Shown here: positions 7,130 through 15,818 of the stretch, in pieces
Layout: each line of letters opens with the position of its first letter
Numbering within the stretch: the first letter of the stretch is position 1
Source of the DNA: Sulfitobacter delicatus
Lineage (GTDB): Bacteria; Pseudomonadota; Alphaproteobacteria; Rhodobacterales; Rhodobacteraceae
Direction of reading: 5' to 3'
Assembly (NCBI RefSeq): GCF_900102535.1
Contig: NZ_FNBP01000007.1
Coordinates: 62,001-126,000, forward strand
Length of the DNA stretch: 64,000 bases
Program-made: the position numbers and the translations under genes
The notes under the pieces: model-generated
Told to the model about the DNA's origin: nothing
What the model saw: the letters and a program-made list of their open reading frames with translations, nothing else
Databases searched by the model: none

Positions 7130-8911
7130 TTAGGCATCCATCAGGGGGCCGGGGTTCGGCAGGTAGTCGCGTTTCATATGCTCCAGCGTCCAATAGGCGA
7201 GGCCCATCAGCGGGCCGGTGGGGTTGTAGCCAAGGTTCTGCGGAAACAGGCAGGCGCCGAAGACGAAGACGTTGTGATGGTCCCACATCTGGCCATAGCG
7301 GTTGACCACGCTGGTCTCGGGGTCCGTGCCAATGACCGCGCCGCCAACGTTATGCGTGGTCTGGTAGGGGACGATGTCGTAATGCTTGTCGACGGCAGCG
7401 AGGTTTGTACCGCTGACCGAGGTCACGTTGTCCATCTCGCGGGCCACTTCCATCGCGCGTTGCATGACATAGTCCGACATCTTGCGGTCATTCTCGGGGA
7501 AATCGAAGGTCATCCGCAGCAGCGGGCGCCCATAGGCATCGGTCCAGGTGGGATCGAGGTCGAGGTAGTTCTCGGGCGTCGAGACCGAGGAGCCATGCAC
7601 CACCAGATCGGCATGGTGGTTGTAGTTCTCGCGGACCGCTTGCTTCCATTCCGCGCCCCATTTCGGCGTGCCTTCGGGCACCGGCTGATAGCCGATGGGC
7701 CTGCCGTGGTACTGCTTGCAGGCGATATAGCCACCGCCGACGAAGCCCAGATCGCTGTGGTCAAAATTGTCGCCGTTGTAATCGTCGATCACCACACCAA
7801 GCGCGCCGGCGCCCATATAGGGATCGGTCTTCACACTGTCGTCAAAGAAGGCATCGACACCGGCCACGGTCTGATACGCATAGTTGCGGCCCACGACGCC
7901 GGTGCGGGTTTTGGGATCGTAAGGTTTGCCCAAGCCAGAGACGAGCATCAGATGCACGTTCCACAGCGCATAGGCATTCATGCAGATCGTGTCGGCGGGC
8001 TGAAAGACCTCTTCGCCGTTCTCATCTAGATAGACCGCGCCGGTGGCGGTTTTGCCGTCCTCGCTCTTCTCGATGCGCAGCACTTGGGCGTCAAAGCGGA
8101 TCTCGAAATTCTCGTGGTCCTTGATCCGATCATAGACGCAGATGATCGGATCGGCCTTGGCGTAATAGCCGCAGCCGAAACGTTCGCAGAATCCGCAATA
8201 GGTGCAGGGGTGCAACTGCGCGCCATAGGGGTTCACATAGGCTTTGGTTACATTCGCCGAGGGCATGGGGAAGGGGTTCAGCCCCATGCGCGCCGCGGCC
8301 TCTCCGAAGAGCGTGTTGGAGATTGGCTGTTGCATCGGCGGATTGGGATAGTCCGCGCTGCGCGGTCCTTCGAAGACATTGCCGCCGGGACGCGCCTCGC
8401 CGCCGAGGTTGCCTGCTACACCGGCGGTGCCACAGATCCGCTCAAAGAAATCGAGATGCGGCTCAAGCTCTTCGTAGGTCACGCCCCAGTCTTGCACGCT
8501 GACGTCAGGCCCGATGAAATCCTTGCCATAGCGCTCTTCGTAATGGCTGCGCATTTGCAGGTCCGAGGGCAGGGGGCGCCACAGTTGACCGTTCCAGTGG
8601 ATGCCCGCGCCGCCCAGACCAGAGCCCGGCAAGAACGACCCCAGACGCCGCATCGGCAGCGCCTGTTGGTCGCGGTTGTTGCGGATGGTGAGCGTCTCTT
8701 TTTTGACGTCCATCATATGGCTGTAGCGATGGGCGTATTTAAGCTCGTCATGTTCTTCTGGTGCGCTGAAGGAAGTGGCGGTGTGGCGTTTTTTGCCCCG
8801 TTCCAGCACCACGCAGCGTTGCCCGGCGTGGGCCAGTTCATAGGCAGCGGTGAGGCCGGTCCAGCCACCACCGATGATTAAGACGTCGGTTTTTGGCAGG
8901 GTTCTTGCCAT
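7130..8911 (-). CDS. GMC-family FAD oxidoreductase, gluconate/sugar dehydrogenase large subunit type
   Basis: Flavoprotein of 593 residues. The N-terminal FAD fold has VLIIGGGWTG at 10-19, and the GMC C-terminal domain has THNVGGA and NPTGPLMG. It is of the gluconate 2-dehydrogenase large-subunit type. It has no signal peptide, as expected for a partner carried through the Tat system by the small subunit encoded just upstream (1-base TGATG overlap). A four-cysteine cluster lies at C236, C239, C242 and C247 (CTYCGFCERFGC), suggestive of an iron-sulphur site. The likely substrate is a sugar, sugar acid or polyol; it cannot be fixed from sequence. Electrons probably pass to the adjacent cytochromes c. 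Confidence 0.87.
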   Translation of the reverse strand: MARTLPKTDVLIIGGGWTGLTAAYELAHAGQRCVVLERGKKRHTATSFSAPEEHDELKYAHRYSHMMDVKKETLTIRNNRDQQALPMRRLGSFLPGSGLGGAGIHWNGQLWRPLPSDLQMRSHYEERYGKDFIGPDVSVQDWGVTYEELEPHLDFFERICGTAGVAGNLGGEARPGGNVFEGPRSADYPNPPMQQPISNTLFGEAAARMGLNPFPMPSANVTKAYVNPYGAQLHPCTYCGFCERFGCGYYAKADPIICVYDRIKDHENFEIRFDAQVLRIEKSEDGKTATGAVYLDENGEEVFQPADTICMNAYALWNVHLMLVSGLGKPYDPKTRTGVVGRNYAYQTVAGVDAFFDDSVKTDPYMGAGALGVVIDDYNGDNFDHSDLGFVGGGYIACKQYHGRPIGYQPVPEGTPKWGAEWKQAVRENYNHHADLVVHGSSVSTPENYLDLDPTWTDAYGRPLLRMTFDFPENDRKMSDYVMQRAMEVAREMDNVTSVSGTNLAAVDKHYDIVPYQTTHNVGGAVIGTDPETSVVNRYGQMWDHHNVFVFGACLFPQNLGYNPTGPLMGLAYWTLEHMKRDYLPNPGPLMDA

Positions 8912-9600
8912 CAGTCAGACCCTCCGCCAATCGCGCGGGGCGGGTAGGGGCTGCCGTCCCGGTCATGCGCAATGCCGCGCGGGGGAGGTGTGACCGAGCG
9001 CTTATGCGCGTCCACACGCTCTGTGTAATAGGCATGGGCACCGGGGAAGCCGACCATGCGCCATCCGGCATAATCGTGGTTCCCCAGATAGATAGGATCG
9101 GCGAAATAGCCTTGTTTTGTCAGTTTCCAAAGCTCAACAATAAGCGTGCCGGTGATGTCGTCGCGGTTCGACATTTCCTCAACGTGATCGGCACGCGCAG
9201 GGGCGTCCATTGTGGCGATATCCCCCAACTGGCGCGCCTGCTCGATCCCCTGCCGGAGCAGTTGGGCGGGGGTGAACTCCAACTGATACCCCTGTTCGGC
9301 AAGAGCACCTGCGGGGAAGGGCGGGTCAAGGTACAGGCCCTCGCCCGCGCCATAGGCAGTGGCCATCTGGAAATCGATAAAGTCGACTACTCCGGCTTGT
9401 GAGGCGGAGGGAAATTCATCTTGGGGAATAAAGACGTCAGCGACGGCAGCAGTCCAGCGGGCTTCATCATCGGTGAAGAAGGCCCATGGTCTGTCGTCGC
9501 TTGCGGCAAAGGCATGGGAAACGGGAAATCCGGCACCTGCAACGCCGGTACCAAGCGCGATCTGGGCTAAAATAGCTCGTCGGGAATAGAGCTTTGCCAT
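8911..9600 (-). CDS. gluconate 2-dehydrogenase subunit 3 family protein, Tat-exported
   Basis: Small subunit of about 229 residues, first gene of the eight-gene minus-strand operon. The ATG at 9600 is chosen because the protein then opens with a twin-arginine signal (YSRRAILAQ, residues 5-13), a hydrophobic core and a cleavage region near HAFA, and because a GGAG site lies 8 bases upstream. The longer reading frame to 9801 lacks any such features. The family is the gamma (small) subunit of membrane-bound gluconate-type dehydrogenases, which exports and stabilises the flavoprotein. The cytochrome subunit usual in such enzymes is presumably supplied by the cytochromes of this operon. Confidence 0.83.
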   Translation of the reverse strand: MAKLYSRRAILAQIALGTGVAGAGFPVSHAFAASDDRPWAFFTDDEARWTAAVADVFIPQDEFPSASQAGVVDFIDFQMATAYGAGEGLYLDPPFPAGALAEQGYQLEFTPAQLLRQGIEQARQLGDIATMDAPARADHVEEMSNRDDITGTLIVELWKLTKQGYFADPIYLGNHDYAGWRMVGFPGAHAYYTERVDAHKRSVTPPPRGIAHDRDGSPYPPRAIGGGSD

Positions 9601-9730
9601 AAATTGAGGCTCCGCTTGAAAATAGGTCTGACACCACCTCAACGGTAAACTTCCTGTGTGGTTCCGGAACTTTCTGAACCTTTTGGCCAGTTTGCGTGAA
9701 CGGAACTGCTTTGCCGTGCGTTGGCTGACC

Positions 9731-10747
9731 ATGTTCGCAAGCCTTTCTACCCCGATCCTTTTTGCGCTTGGCGGTTTTGCCGGGTTGATCATTCTCGCCA
9801 CCGGCTACCGCATGACGGGGCTCAGCGACCAGATTGCTGACCGGACGGGATGGGGCGAAGCGCTGGTCGGCGCGGCCTTGCTGGGCGCGGCCACGTCCAT
9901 GTCGGGCACAGTGGTGTCTTTGACCTCGGCGCTCGACGGGCGGGCGTCGCTAGCCTTCTCCAACGGCATCGGCGGCATTGCCGCGCAGACGGCGTTTTTG
10001 GCCTTTGCCGATATGATCTATAGGCGCGCCAATCTCGAACATGCGGCGGCGGATTTGGCAAATGTGTTTCAGGCTGGGTTGTTGCTCTTGCTGCTCACGG
10101 TGCCGTTGATGGCATTCACCGCGCCCGAAGTTGCTTTCTGGGGCATTCACCCCGCCAGCGTCGCGCTCTTTGTCCTTTACGCCTACGGCCTGCGCGCCAC
10201 GGCCCGGCTGCGGGAAGAGCCGATGTGGCATCCTGTTGATACTTCAGAGACCCGCACAGACGCGCCCGAGCACGATGGGGAGGCGGAAAAACCTGCGAGC
10301 GCTTTGATACTCCCCTTTCTCCTGCTGCTGGTGCTCATGGCCCTGTCGGGCTGGAGCGTGGCGCGGATTGCCGGGGAACTGTCAGACCGGTTGGAGCTAT
10401 CTGACACAGTGGTCGGTGCCACGATGACGGCGGTGCTGACCTCGCTTCCAGAACTTGTCACAACCCTTGTCGCCGTGCGGCGCGGAGCATTGCAGTTGGC
10501 CGTCGGTGGCATCATCGGGGGCAATACTTTTGACACCCTGTTCCTGACCCTGTCAGACGTCGGCTACCGCGATGGTTCGCTCTACCACGCGATCACCGCG
10601 GATGACCTGTTCTGGCTGACCGTAGCGATGATGATGACGGCGGTCCTTACCCTTGGCCTCATCTTTCGCCAACGGCACGGCATCGGGTGGGAGAGTATAG
10701 GGCTGCTGGTCATCTATGCCGGGGCGCTGGCCGTGCAAATCCTGTGA
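9731..10747 (+). CDS. sodium/calcium exchanger (CaCA) family membrane protein
   Basis: Membrane protein of about 338 residues with two repeated five-helix halves joined by a charged cytoplasmic loop (about 180-205, rich in Glu, Asp and Lys). Alpha-repeat motifs typical of cation/Ca2+ exchangers are visible: GAATSMSGTVVSLTSAL in the first half and LTSLPELVTTLVAVRRGA followed by GGNTFDTLF in the second. The start at 9731 (MFASL) begins just before the first helix; the longer frame from 9656 overlaps the promoter region of the divergent operon. It exchanges cations across the inner membrane; ion specificity is unknown. It stands alone. Confidence 0.8.
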   Translation: MFASLSTPILFALGGFAGLIILATGYRMTGLSDQIADRTGWGEALVGAALLGAATSMSGTVVSLTSALDGRASLAFSNGIGGIAAQTAFLAFADMIYRRANLEHAAADLANVFQAGLLLLLLTVPLMAFTAPEVAFWGIHPASVALFVLYAYGLRATARLREEPMWHPVDTSETRTDAPEHDGEAEKPASALILPFLLLLVLMALSGWSVARIAGELSDRLELSDTVVGATMTAVLTSLPELVTTLVAVRRGALQLAVGGIIGGNTFDTLFLTLSDVGYRDGSLYHAITADDLFWLTVAMMMTAVLTLGLIFRQRHGIGWESIGLLVIYAGALAVQIL

Positions 10748-10844
10748 GTTTGGCGCTGGATCGGAACTTTTTCGCTCACGGCCCCGTTACATTTCCGATG
10801 CTTACGGCTTTGGCCGCCCGAGATTTACAGCAGGAGATTGATCC

Positions 10845-11612
10845 ATGAAACATGCGCCGCTTCTCGCAGTCACGCTCATTGGCAGCCTCGCCGCCACCAC
10901 TCTGAGGTCCGAGCCCGAAGCGCCGCAGTTCATCCCCGAAGACACGATGATCGCAGTATCGAGCCTGTCGGGGCACAAGCTTTTCATACCCAGTGAAGGC
11001 GCAAAGCTTGCCGAAATTGACCTCGAAGAACTCAAAGAACCCGCTGAAGACTGGACCATGGCCGGGCAGGTCGCAGAACTGGTGATGACCCGCGACGGCA
11101 CCCTGCGCGGCGTGGTCGTGGATGCGGGCGGGTTCTTGGGCAAAGGGGCGACGAAAGTTCTGTCTCTACAAGACCTACGCTTTCTGCCAGACGCCGATGA
11201 GGAGAACGAATTTTTCCTGCTCTACACGGGCCAGAAGGACGATCTGAAGGCGGCGCCTGAGTATAACGAAGACGATGTTCGCCTGCGCGCCGCTGACATG
11301 CGCAAGGATGGCGAAAAGGTTGAGATCGTGAAGTTGGGCGATCTGGGCTCTGATGAGTTCTTGGGTCTCGCCGCCTTTGGTCAGAATGACAACTGGATCG
11401 GCGAAGTCTCTCAGGTGACTTTTAATGAAGACAGTAAGATCGACCAGGTCATTCTCGATATCGGCGGCTTCCTGGGACTGGGCGAAACCCAAGTCGCGCT
11501 GCCGCTCGATATGATTGAACTCCGACGCCTCGGTGCTGACGACCTGCGGGCCTATGTCTCGGCGACTGAAGAAGAATTGCAGAAAATGGACCCATGGGAA
11601 GAGGAAGGCTGA
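10845..11612 (+). CDS. exported protein with two PRC-barrel domains
   Basis: Protein of 255 residues with an N-terminal hydrophobic segment (4-19) that looks like a signal peptide. Two PRC-barrel-like modules follow (about 45-105 and 165-230). Each has the pattern IGEV or VAELV, then a strand pair, then VVVDAGGFLGKG or VILDIGGFLGLG; the repeated xxDxGGFLGxG is the clearest evidence of duplication. The protein is strongly acidic. PRC-barrels bind RNA, metal or protein partners; no specific role can be assigned. A GGAG site precedes the start. Confidence 0.75.
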   Translation: MKHAPLLAVTLIGSLAATTLRSEPEAPQFIPEDTMIAVSSLSGHKLFIPSEGAKLAEIDLEELKEPAEDWTMAGQVAELVMTRDGTLRGVVVDAGGFLGKGATKVLSLQDLRFLPDADEENEFFLLYTGQKDDLKAAPEYNEDDVRLRAADMRKDGEKVEIVKLGDLGSDEFLGLAAFGQNDNWIGEVSQVTFNEDSKIDQVILDIGGFLGLGETQVALPLDMIELRRLGADDLRAYVSATEEELQKMDPWEEEG

Positions 11613-11670
11613 GCCTCACCCGGCAACCCCAATTGGAATTTAGACTAAGCTACGTCTCAGGAGACCCGGT

Positions 11671-13272
11671 ATGGAGAGCGCGAAATTTGACCTTCACCTG
11701 ATCGATTACGCGATTGTGGTGATCTATTTCATCGGGGTGGTGGCCCATGGCATCTATGTTTCGCGCAAGAACACTGGCGGCTCGGAGGACTACTTTCTCG
11801 CCGGGCGCTCGCTGCCTTGGTATCTGATCGGCTTCTCGCTTTTCGCCTCGAATATGTCCGGCTCCAGTTTCGTAGGCCTGATGGGCGGCGCCTATGCCAA
11901 TGGTGTCGTGATCTTTAACTACGAGTGGACCGCGGCGCTGGTTCTGATCCTGTTCGCGATCTTCATTCTGCCCTCCTACCTGCGGGCCAAGATTTCGACC
12001 GTGCCGGGGTTCTTGGAAGAGCGCTATGACGTCCGCTCACGCCGGGCGTTTTCGCTTTTCACCATTCTCGCGATTATGTTCATCGATACGGCCGGGGCGC
12101 TGTATGCGGGCGGTTTGGTGATCTCCAACGTGACGGGGTATCTCAACCTTTGGGCCGCTGTGGCGGTGTTGGCGTTGGTCGCGGGGATCTACACCATTCT
12201 TGGCGGCCTGTCGGCGGTTGTTGTGACTGATACGGTGCAGGCGATCTTGCTGATCATCGGGGCCGCGGCCCTGTTCTGGATCGGATTGGATGAGATCGGT
12301 GGCTGGGAAGAACTGTTTACCGGTACGCCGGATGAGTTGACCCATATGATCCTGCCTGCGGACGATGATTTCCTGCCGTGGACCGGGCTTTTGGGAGTGA
12401 TCCTGCTGGGCTTCTACTATTGGACGATCAACCAATTCGTCGTGCAGCGGACCCTTGGTGCGAAGGATCTGAAAGAAGGCCAGATCGGTGCGATCTTTGC
12501 GGGATTCTTGAAGTTGCCGAACATCTTTCTGATGGTCCTGCCGGGGATTATCGCGCTAAAGCTGTACCCCGACCTTGAAACGCCGGACCTTGCCTTCCCC
12601 ACACTGGCGTTCGAGTTGATGCCCATCGGTGTGCGTGGCCTCATAATGGCGGCGCTGATCGCGGCGATTATGTCCTCGCTCGACTCCGCACTTAACTCGG
12701 CCTCGACCCTCGTGGTCAAAGATTTCGCGGAACCGATCTTTAACGTCAAAGAGGAACGACAGGTTTGGTTGGGCAAGCTGATCACAGCCGGGGTCATGGT
12801 ATTTGGCGCAATCTATGCCCCGATGATTGCCGGGTTCGAAAGCCTCTTCAGCTACTTCCAGTCGTCGCTGTCCTACATCGTGCCGACCATTGTGGTGGTC
12901 TATATCTTGGGTCTCATGTTCAAGCGCCTGAACGGCAACGGTGCGTTTTGGACCATTATATTCGGTCTGGTGGTGGGCATCCCGCTCTTTGTGCTAAAAG
13001 AGGTGACGAACTATTGGGTCTACATGGGCCTGCCCGAGATCCATTATACGGTTATGTCGTCGATCATGATGACAATCGGCATCATCCTGCACTTCGGGAT
13101 TTCGTACGCCACTTCGCCTAAGGAAAAGGAGAACCTCGAAGATCTCGTCTGGCAGGCAGATGAGGCCAAAGAGATTTTCACCCAATGGGAAAAACCGCTC
13201 TGGCAGGACCGCACCCTTTGGGCCGGCATCCTCGTGGTTGCGACTGCGGCGATGGTGGTCTGGTGGTGGTGA
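11671..13272 (+). CDS. sodium:solute symporter (SSS family)
   Basis: Transporter of 533 residues with about 13-14 helices. It carries SSS family landmarks: the N-terminal DYFLAGRSLPWYLIGFSLFAS, the substrate/sodium region SNMSGSSFVG near residue 70, and SSLDSALNSASTL near 335, which contains the conserved sodium-site serines. It resembles the sugar (SGLT-like) branch, but the substrate is not determinable. The AGGAGACC ribosome site is good. The MscS gene follows 3 bases after the stop, so the two may be co-transcribed. Confidence 0.88.
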   Translation: MESAKFDLHLIDYAIVVIYFIGVVAHGIYVSRKNTGGSEDYFLAGRSLPWYLIGFSLFASNMSGSSFVGLMGGAYANGVVIFNYEWTAALVLILFAIFILPSYLRAKISTVPGFLEERYDVRSRRAFSLFTILAIMFIDTAGALYAGGLVISNVTGYLNLWAAVAVLALVAGIYTILGGLSAVVVTDTVQAILLIIGAAALFWIGLDEIGGWEELFTGTPDELTHMILPADDDFLPWTGLLGVILLGFYYWTINQFVVQRTLGAKDLKEGQIGAIFAGFLKLPNIFLMVLPGIIALKLYPDLETPDLAFPTLAFELMPIGVRGLIMAALIAAIMSSLDSALNSASTLVVKDFAEPIFNVKEERQVWLGKLITAGVMVFGAIYAPMIAGFESLFSYFQSSLSYIVPTIVVVYILGLMFKRLNGNGAFWTIIFGLVVGIPLFVLKEVTNYWVYMGLPEIHYTVMSSIMMTIGIILHFGISYATSPKEKENLEDLVWQADEAKEIFTQWEKPLWQDRTLWAGILVVATAAMVVWWW

Positions 13273-13275
13273 TCT

Positions 13276-14400
13276 ATGGAGACGCTCAACCGCTTTGGGG
13301 AAGAGATCAACCTTTGGCTCGACACAGCCCCTAATTTCGTCGCACCTATGCTCGCCGTTCTGGCGGCCTGTGTCGCAGCGCTGTTCCTTCATTGGCTGAC
13401 GTACCGCGTTCTAACACGTGCCCTGGCACATGAGAATGCGACAGGCCGGTCCCTGCTGCGCCGGGCGCGTCGCCCCTCTCGCCTCGCCGCCGTGGTGGCC
13501 GCGCTGGCGTGGGTGCTGCCAAACATCCGGCTGCCCTACGGCTGGCAGGACAACGTAGGGCATCTGTTTCTGATCTTGCTGATCATTCTGGTGGGTTGGA
13601 CGCTCATTCTGCTCACCAACCACTTCTCAGAGCGCGCGGTACGGCGGCATCGACTGGACGTCGAAGACAACCTTTCAGCACGGAAGTTTGTAACCCAAGC
13701 GCGGGTGTTACGCCGTACTACGACCATCATCCTCGGGATCTTCACGGTCGCCGGAGTTCTGTTGACCTTCGAGAGCGTCCAAAAATACGGCGCTGGGCTT
13801 TTTGCCTCTGCCGGGGCTGCGGGGCTGGTCTTGGGGCTGGCAGCGCGTCCCGTTCTCACAAACCTCATCGCCGGGCTTCAGATCGCCATTACCCAGCCTA
13901 TTCGGCTCGAAGACGTGGTGATTGTCGAAGACGAATGGGGCTGGGTCGAGGAAATCTTCGCCACATATGTCATCGTGCGCCTGTGGGACTGGCGCCGCAT
14001 GGTGGTGCCTTTGTCATATTTTATCGAAAAACCGTTCCAGAACTGGACCCGCGAGAGCGCGTCGATCATCGGTTCGGTATTTTGGTATCTCGACTACACG
14101 GTGCCCATCGACAAGATGCGCGCAAAGCTTGAGGAACTGGCCAAGGCGTCTGATCACTGGGACGGCAATGTGGTGAACCTGCAGGTCTCAGAGACAGAGA
14201 AAGACAGCATCGCCGTACGCGCTTTGGTGAGCGCCCAAACCTCTCCGAAAGCGTGGGACTTGCGCTGCGAGATCCGCGAGAAGATGATTGCTTGGCTGCA
14301 CAGTGAGCACCCTGAAGCACTGCCGCGCCTGCGCGGGGAGATGCAGATGCAGTCAAAGGCGACGCTCAGTAGAGTGCGGGCGAAAGGGATGGCTGACTGA
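13276..14400 (+). CDS. mechanosensitive ion channel (MscS family)
   Basis: Protein of 374 residues. Four or so helices are in the N-terminal half. The pore helix is AGLFASAGAAGLVLGLAARP (about 174-193), with the Gly/Ala pattern of MscS TM3, followed by the beta domain (ITQPIRLEDVVIVEDEWGWVEEI) and the C-terminal cytoplasmic domain. It releases solutes on membrane tension. It starts 3 bases after the symporter stop. Pairing with a solute importer fits an osmotic safety role (inference). Confidence 0.87.
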   Translation: METLNRFGEEINLWLDTAPNFVAPMLAVLAACVAALFLHWLTYRVLTRALAHENATGRSLLRRARRPSRLAAVVAALAWVLPNIRLPYGWQDNVGHLFLILLIILVGWTLILLTNHFSERAVRRHRLDVEDNLSARKFVTQARVLRRTTTIILGIFTVAGVLLTFESVQKYGAGLFASAGAAGLVLGLAARPVLTNLIAGLQIAITQPIRLEDVVIVEDEWGWVEEIFATYVIVRLWDWRRMVVPLSYFIEKPFQNWTRESASIIGSVFWYLDYTVPIDKMRAKLEELAKASDHWDGNVVNLQVSETEKDSIAVRALVSAQTSPKAWDLRCEIREKMIAWLHSEHPEALPRLRGEMQMQSKATLSRVRAKGMAD

Positions 14401-14673
14401 GCGTTGTGCTTTGAAGGTCATAGGACTGCGCAAACCTAGCTCAATAGATGAAGCATATCGCGCATATAGCGCACGGCTTCGCCCTAATTTAAAGAAGGCA
14501 ATGCACGCGCTTTGAGCAAGGGCAAAACCGGACCGACAAGAGTATTGCGGCCGAGGGGAGGCCGGCGAACGCGACAGTGAAGCTCAAATAACACGCTATG
14601 ATAGAATTTTCCGGACGTACTTCATGCCCGTTATGCGATTGCGATAGCCTCCTCGTGCAATCAAGGAGTTAAT

Positions 14674-15009
14674 ATGTATCGATCAATTCTCGGTCTCGCG
14701 TTCACCATACTTGCGGTGCCGGCAACGGCTGAAACCCCTCAGGGCGTTTGGGCCTCTAATCCAGCCCATTGCAGCGGGCCTTATCCCGAGACGCAAGTCC
14801 GTATCGCAGGGGACACGATTTCCTTCATTGAAACGAGTTGCAAGTTGGACAATCCCACAACTCTACGCGGAATACCTCAAGCCAAACTCTATGATGTGAC
14901 ATGTAGTGGCGAAGGTGAAACTTGGTCACAACGCGTATTTATTGGCACGGATGGGGACGGTCTGCTGATTTACAGCGATGGCGGCGCAAGCCGCTATCAG
15001 GGCTGCTAG
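14674..15009 (+). CDS. small exported protein of unknown function
   Basis: Protein of 111 residues with a clear signal peptide (cleavage near TAETP, residue 19-20). Four cysteines in the mature part (HCSG, SCKL, TCSG and the final GC) suggest two disulphides and a compact periplasmic fold. An AAGGAG site lies 8 bases before the ATG. No family recognised. It sits alone in an AT-richer stretch (14.4-15.8 kb) with codon use less biased than its neighbours. Confidence 0.65.
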   Translation: MYRSILGLAFTILAVPATAETPQGVWASNPAHCSGPYPETQVRIAGDTISFIETSCKLDNPTTLRGIPQAKLYDVTCSGEGETWSQRVFIGTDGDGLLIYSDGGASRYQGC

Positions 15010-15013
15010 TCCA

Positions 15014-15043
15014 TTTAGGGTAGGCAGCTTCGCCATCCCTAAA
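15014..15043 (+). terminator. hairpin after the small exported protein
   Basis: Arms TTTAGGG and CCCTAAA enclose a smaller GGC/GCC helix with the loop around AGCTTC. There is no long T run, so termination strength is uncertain. Confidence 0.4.
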
Positions 15044-15078
15044 GATTATATCTCAAAAACATAAGGTTAATTAAGATC

Positions 15079-15573
15079 ATGAATAACAATACCAAGATTA
15101 TTGTCGCCGGTACCGCAGCAATGGCAATTAGCTTTTTCCTCCCGTGGATCAATATCTGGGTTGGCGGTATTGCACCTTCCAACATGTTAAAGGCCGGTGC
15201 AGACGCGATGACACTGGGTACTCTGATTTTTATCGCAAGTTTTGTCCTTGCAGCCGTAGTCTGCGTTATGAGCGTTACGGGAAAAGAAAATCCTAAACTC
15301 GCAGTCGCCGCAGGGGCACTGCCATTTGCAATGGCAGCCTGGGCAATTCTCAAGTCTACAGCTGCCGTCAACAGCAGCGGATACGGTGGCAGCATCCCAT
15401 GGGGAGATCTGGGGCAGTTGTTCCAGATTGTCGCTATCGGTTTGCCTATCTATGCCATCGGCGCAGCCGCGACGCTGGTTGGCGGGTTCCGGGAGTTGAA
15501 CGCAGCCGCGCCGACTACTGAAGTTTCAGCCGCGCCAAACCCTGCAAGTGTATCGACTGACGAGCCGACCTGA
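15079..15573 (+). CDS. four-helix membrane protein of unknown function
   Basis: Protein of 164 residues with four predicted membrane helices (about 8-25, 43-66, 72-90 and 112-136) and a Pro/Ala/Thr-rich C-terminal tail. No motif points to a family. The ribosome site is weak (AAGG about 15 bases before the ATG). The local sequence is AT-richer than its surroundings, which may mean later acquisition or only low expression. Function unknown. Confidence 0.6.
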   Translation: MNNNTKIIVAGTAAMAISFFLPWINIWVGGIAPSNMLKAGADAMTLGTLIFIASFVLAAVVCVMSVTGKENPKLAVAAGALPFAMAAWAILKSTAAVNSSGYGGSIPWGDLGQLFQIVAIGLPIYAIGAAATLVGGFRELNAAAPTTEVSAAPNPASVSTDEPT

Positions 15574-15609
15574 CCAAAATGTAAGTCGATCAGCCTTCAG
15601 CCCATGCGT

Positions 15610-15644
15610 GTTAAACCGGCGGATCTTACATGCGCCGGTTTAAC
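15610..15644. repeat. perfect 12-bp inverted repeat
   Basis: GTTAAACCGGCG (15610-15621) and its exact complement (15633-15644) are separated by 11 bases. No T run follows on either side. It could stop transcription of the four-helix protein gene or be a protein-binding site. Confidence 0.45.
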
Positions 15645-15731
15645 TGCGAAGTATCTATCGTTCTAGCCAAGTCAGTTCATTCACTCATGCAATAGGATCT
15701 TACATTCACCACGGCCTTGCGTAGCCTGCTT

Positions 15732-15752
15732 ACTAAATCAATCTGATTTAGT
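15732..15752. promoter_or_regulatory. candidate operator upstream of the ROK regulator
   Basis: A perfect palindrome with 9-bp arms: ACTAAATCA, ATC, TGATTTAGT. It lies just upstream of TTGACT (15755-15760), a possible -35 element, and 67 bases before the ROK gene start. Size and AT content fit a winged-helix repressor site, possibly autoregulatory. Confidence 0.5.
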
Positions 15753-15818
15753 TATTGACTGCAGCAAGGAAACTTGGCACTGAACGGTCAGTGACGCATA
15801 TGTCGGGGAGGGCGAGCG

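Noticed and set aside
7040-8029. 329-codon + frame antisense to the GMC gene
   Set aside because: Shadow frame rich in His, Gly, Val and Ala with no recognisable domain.
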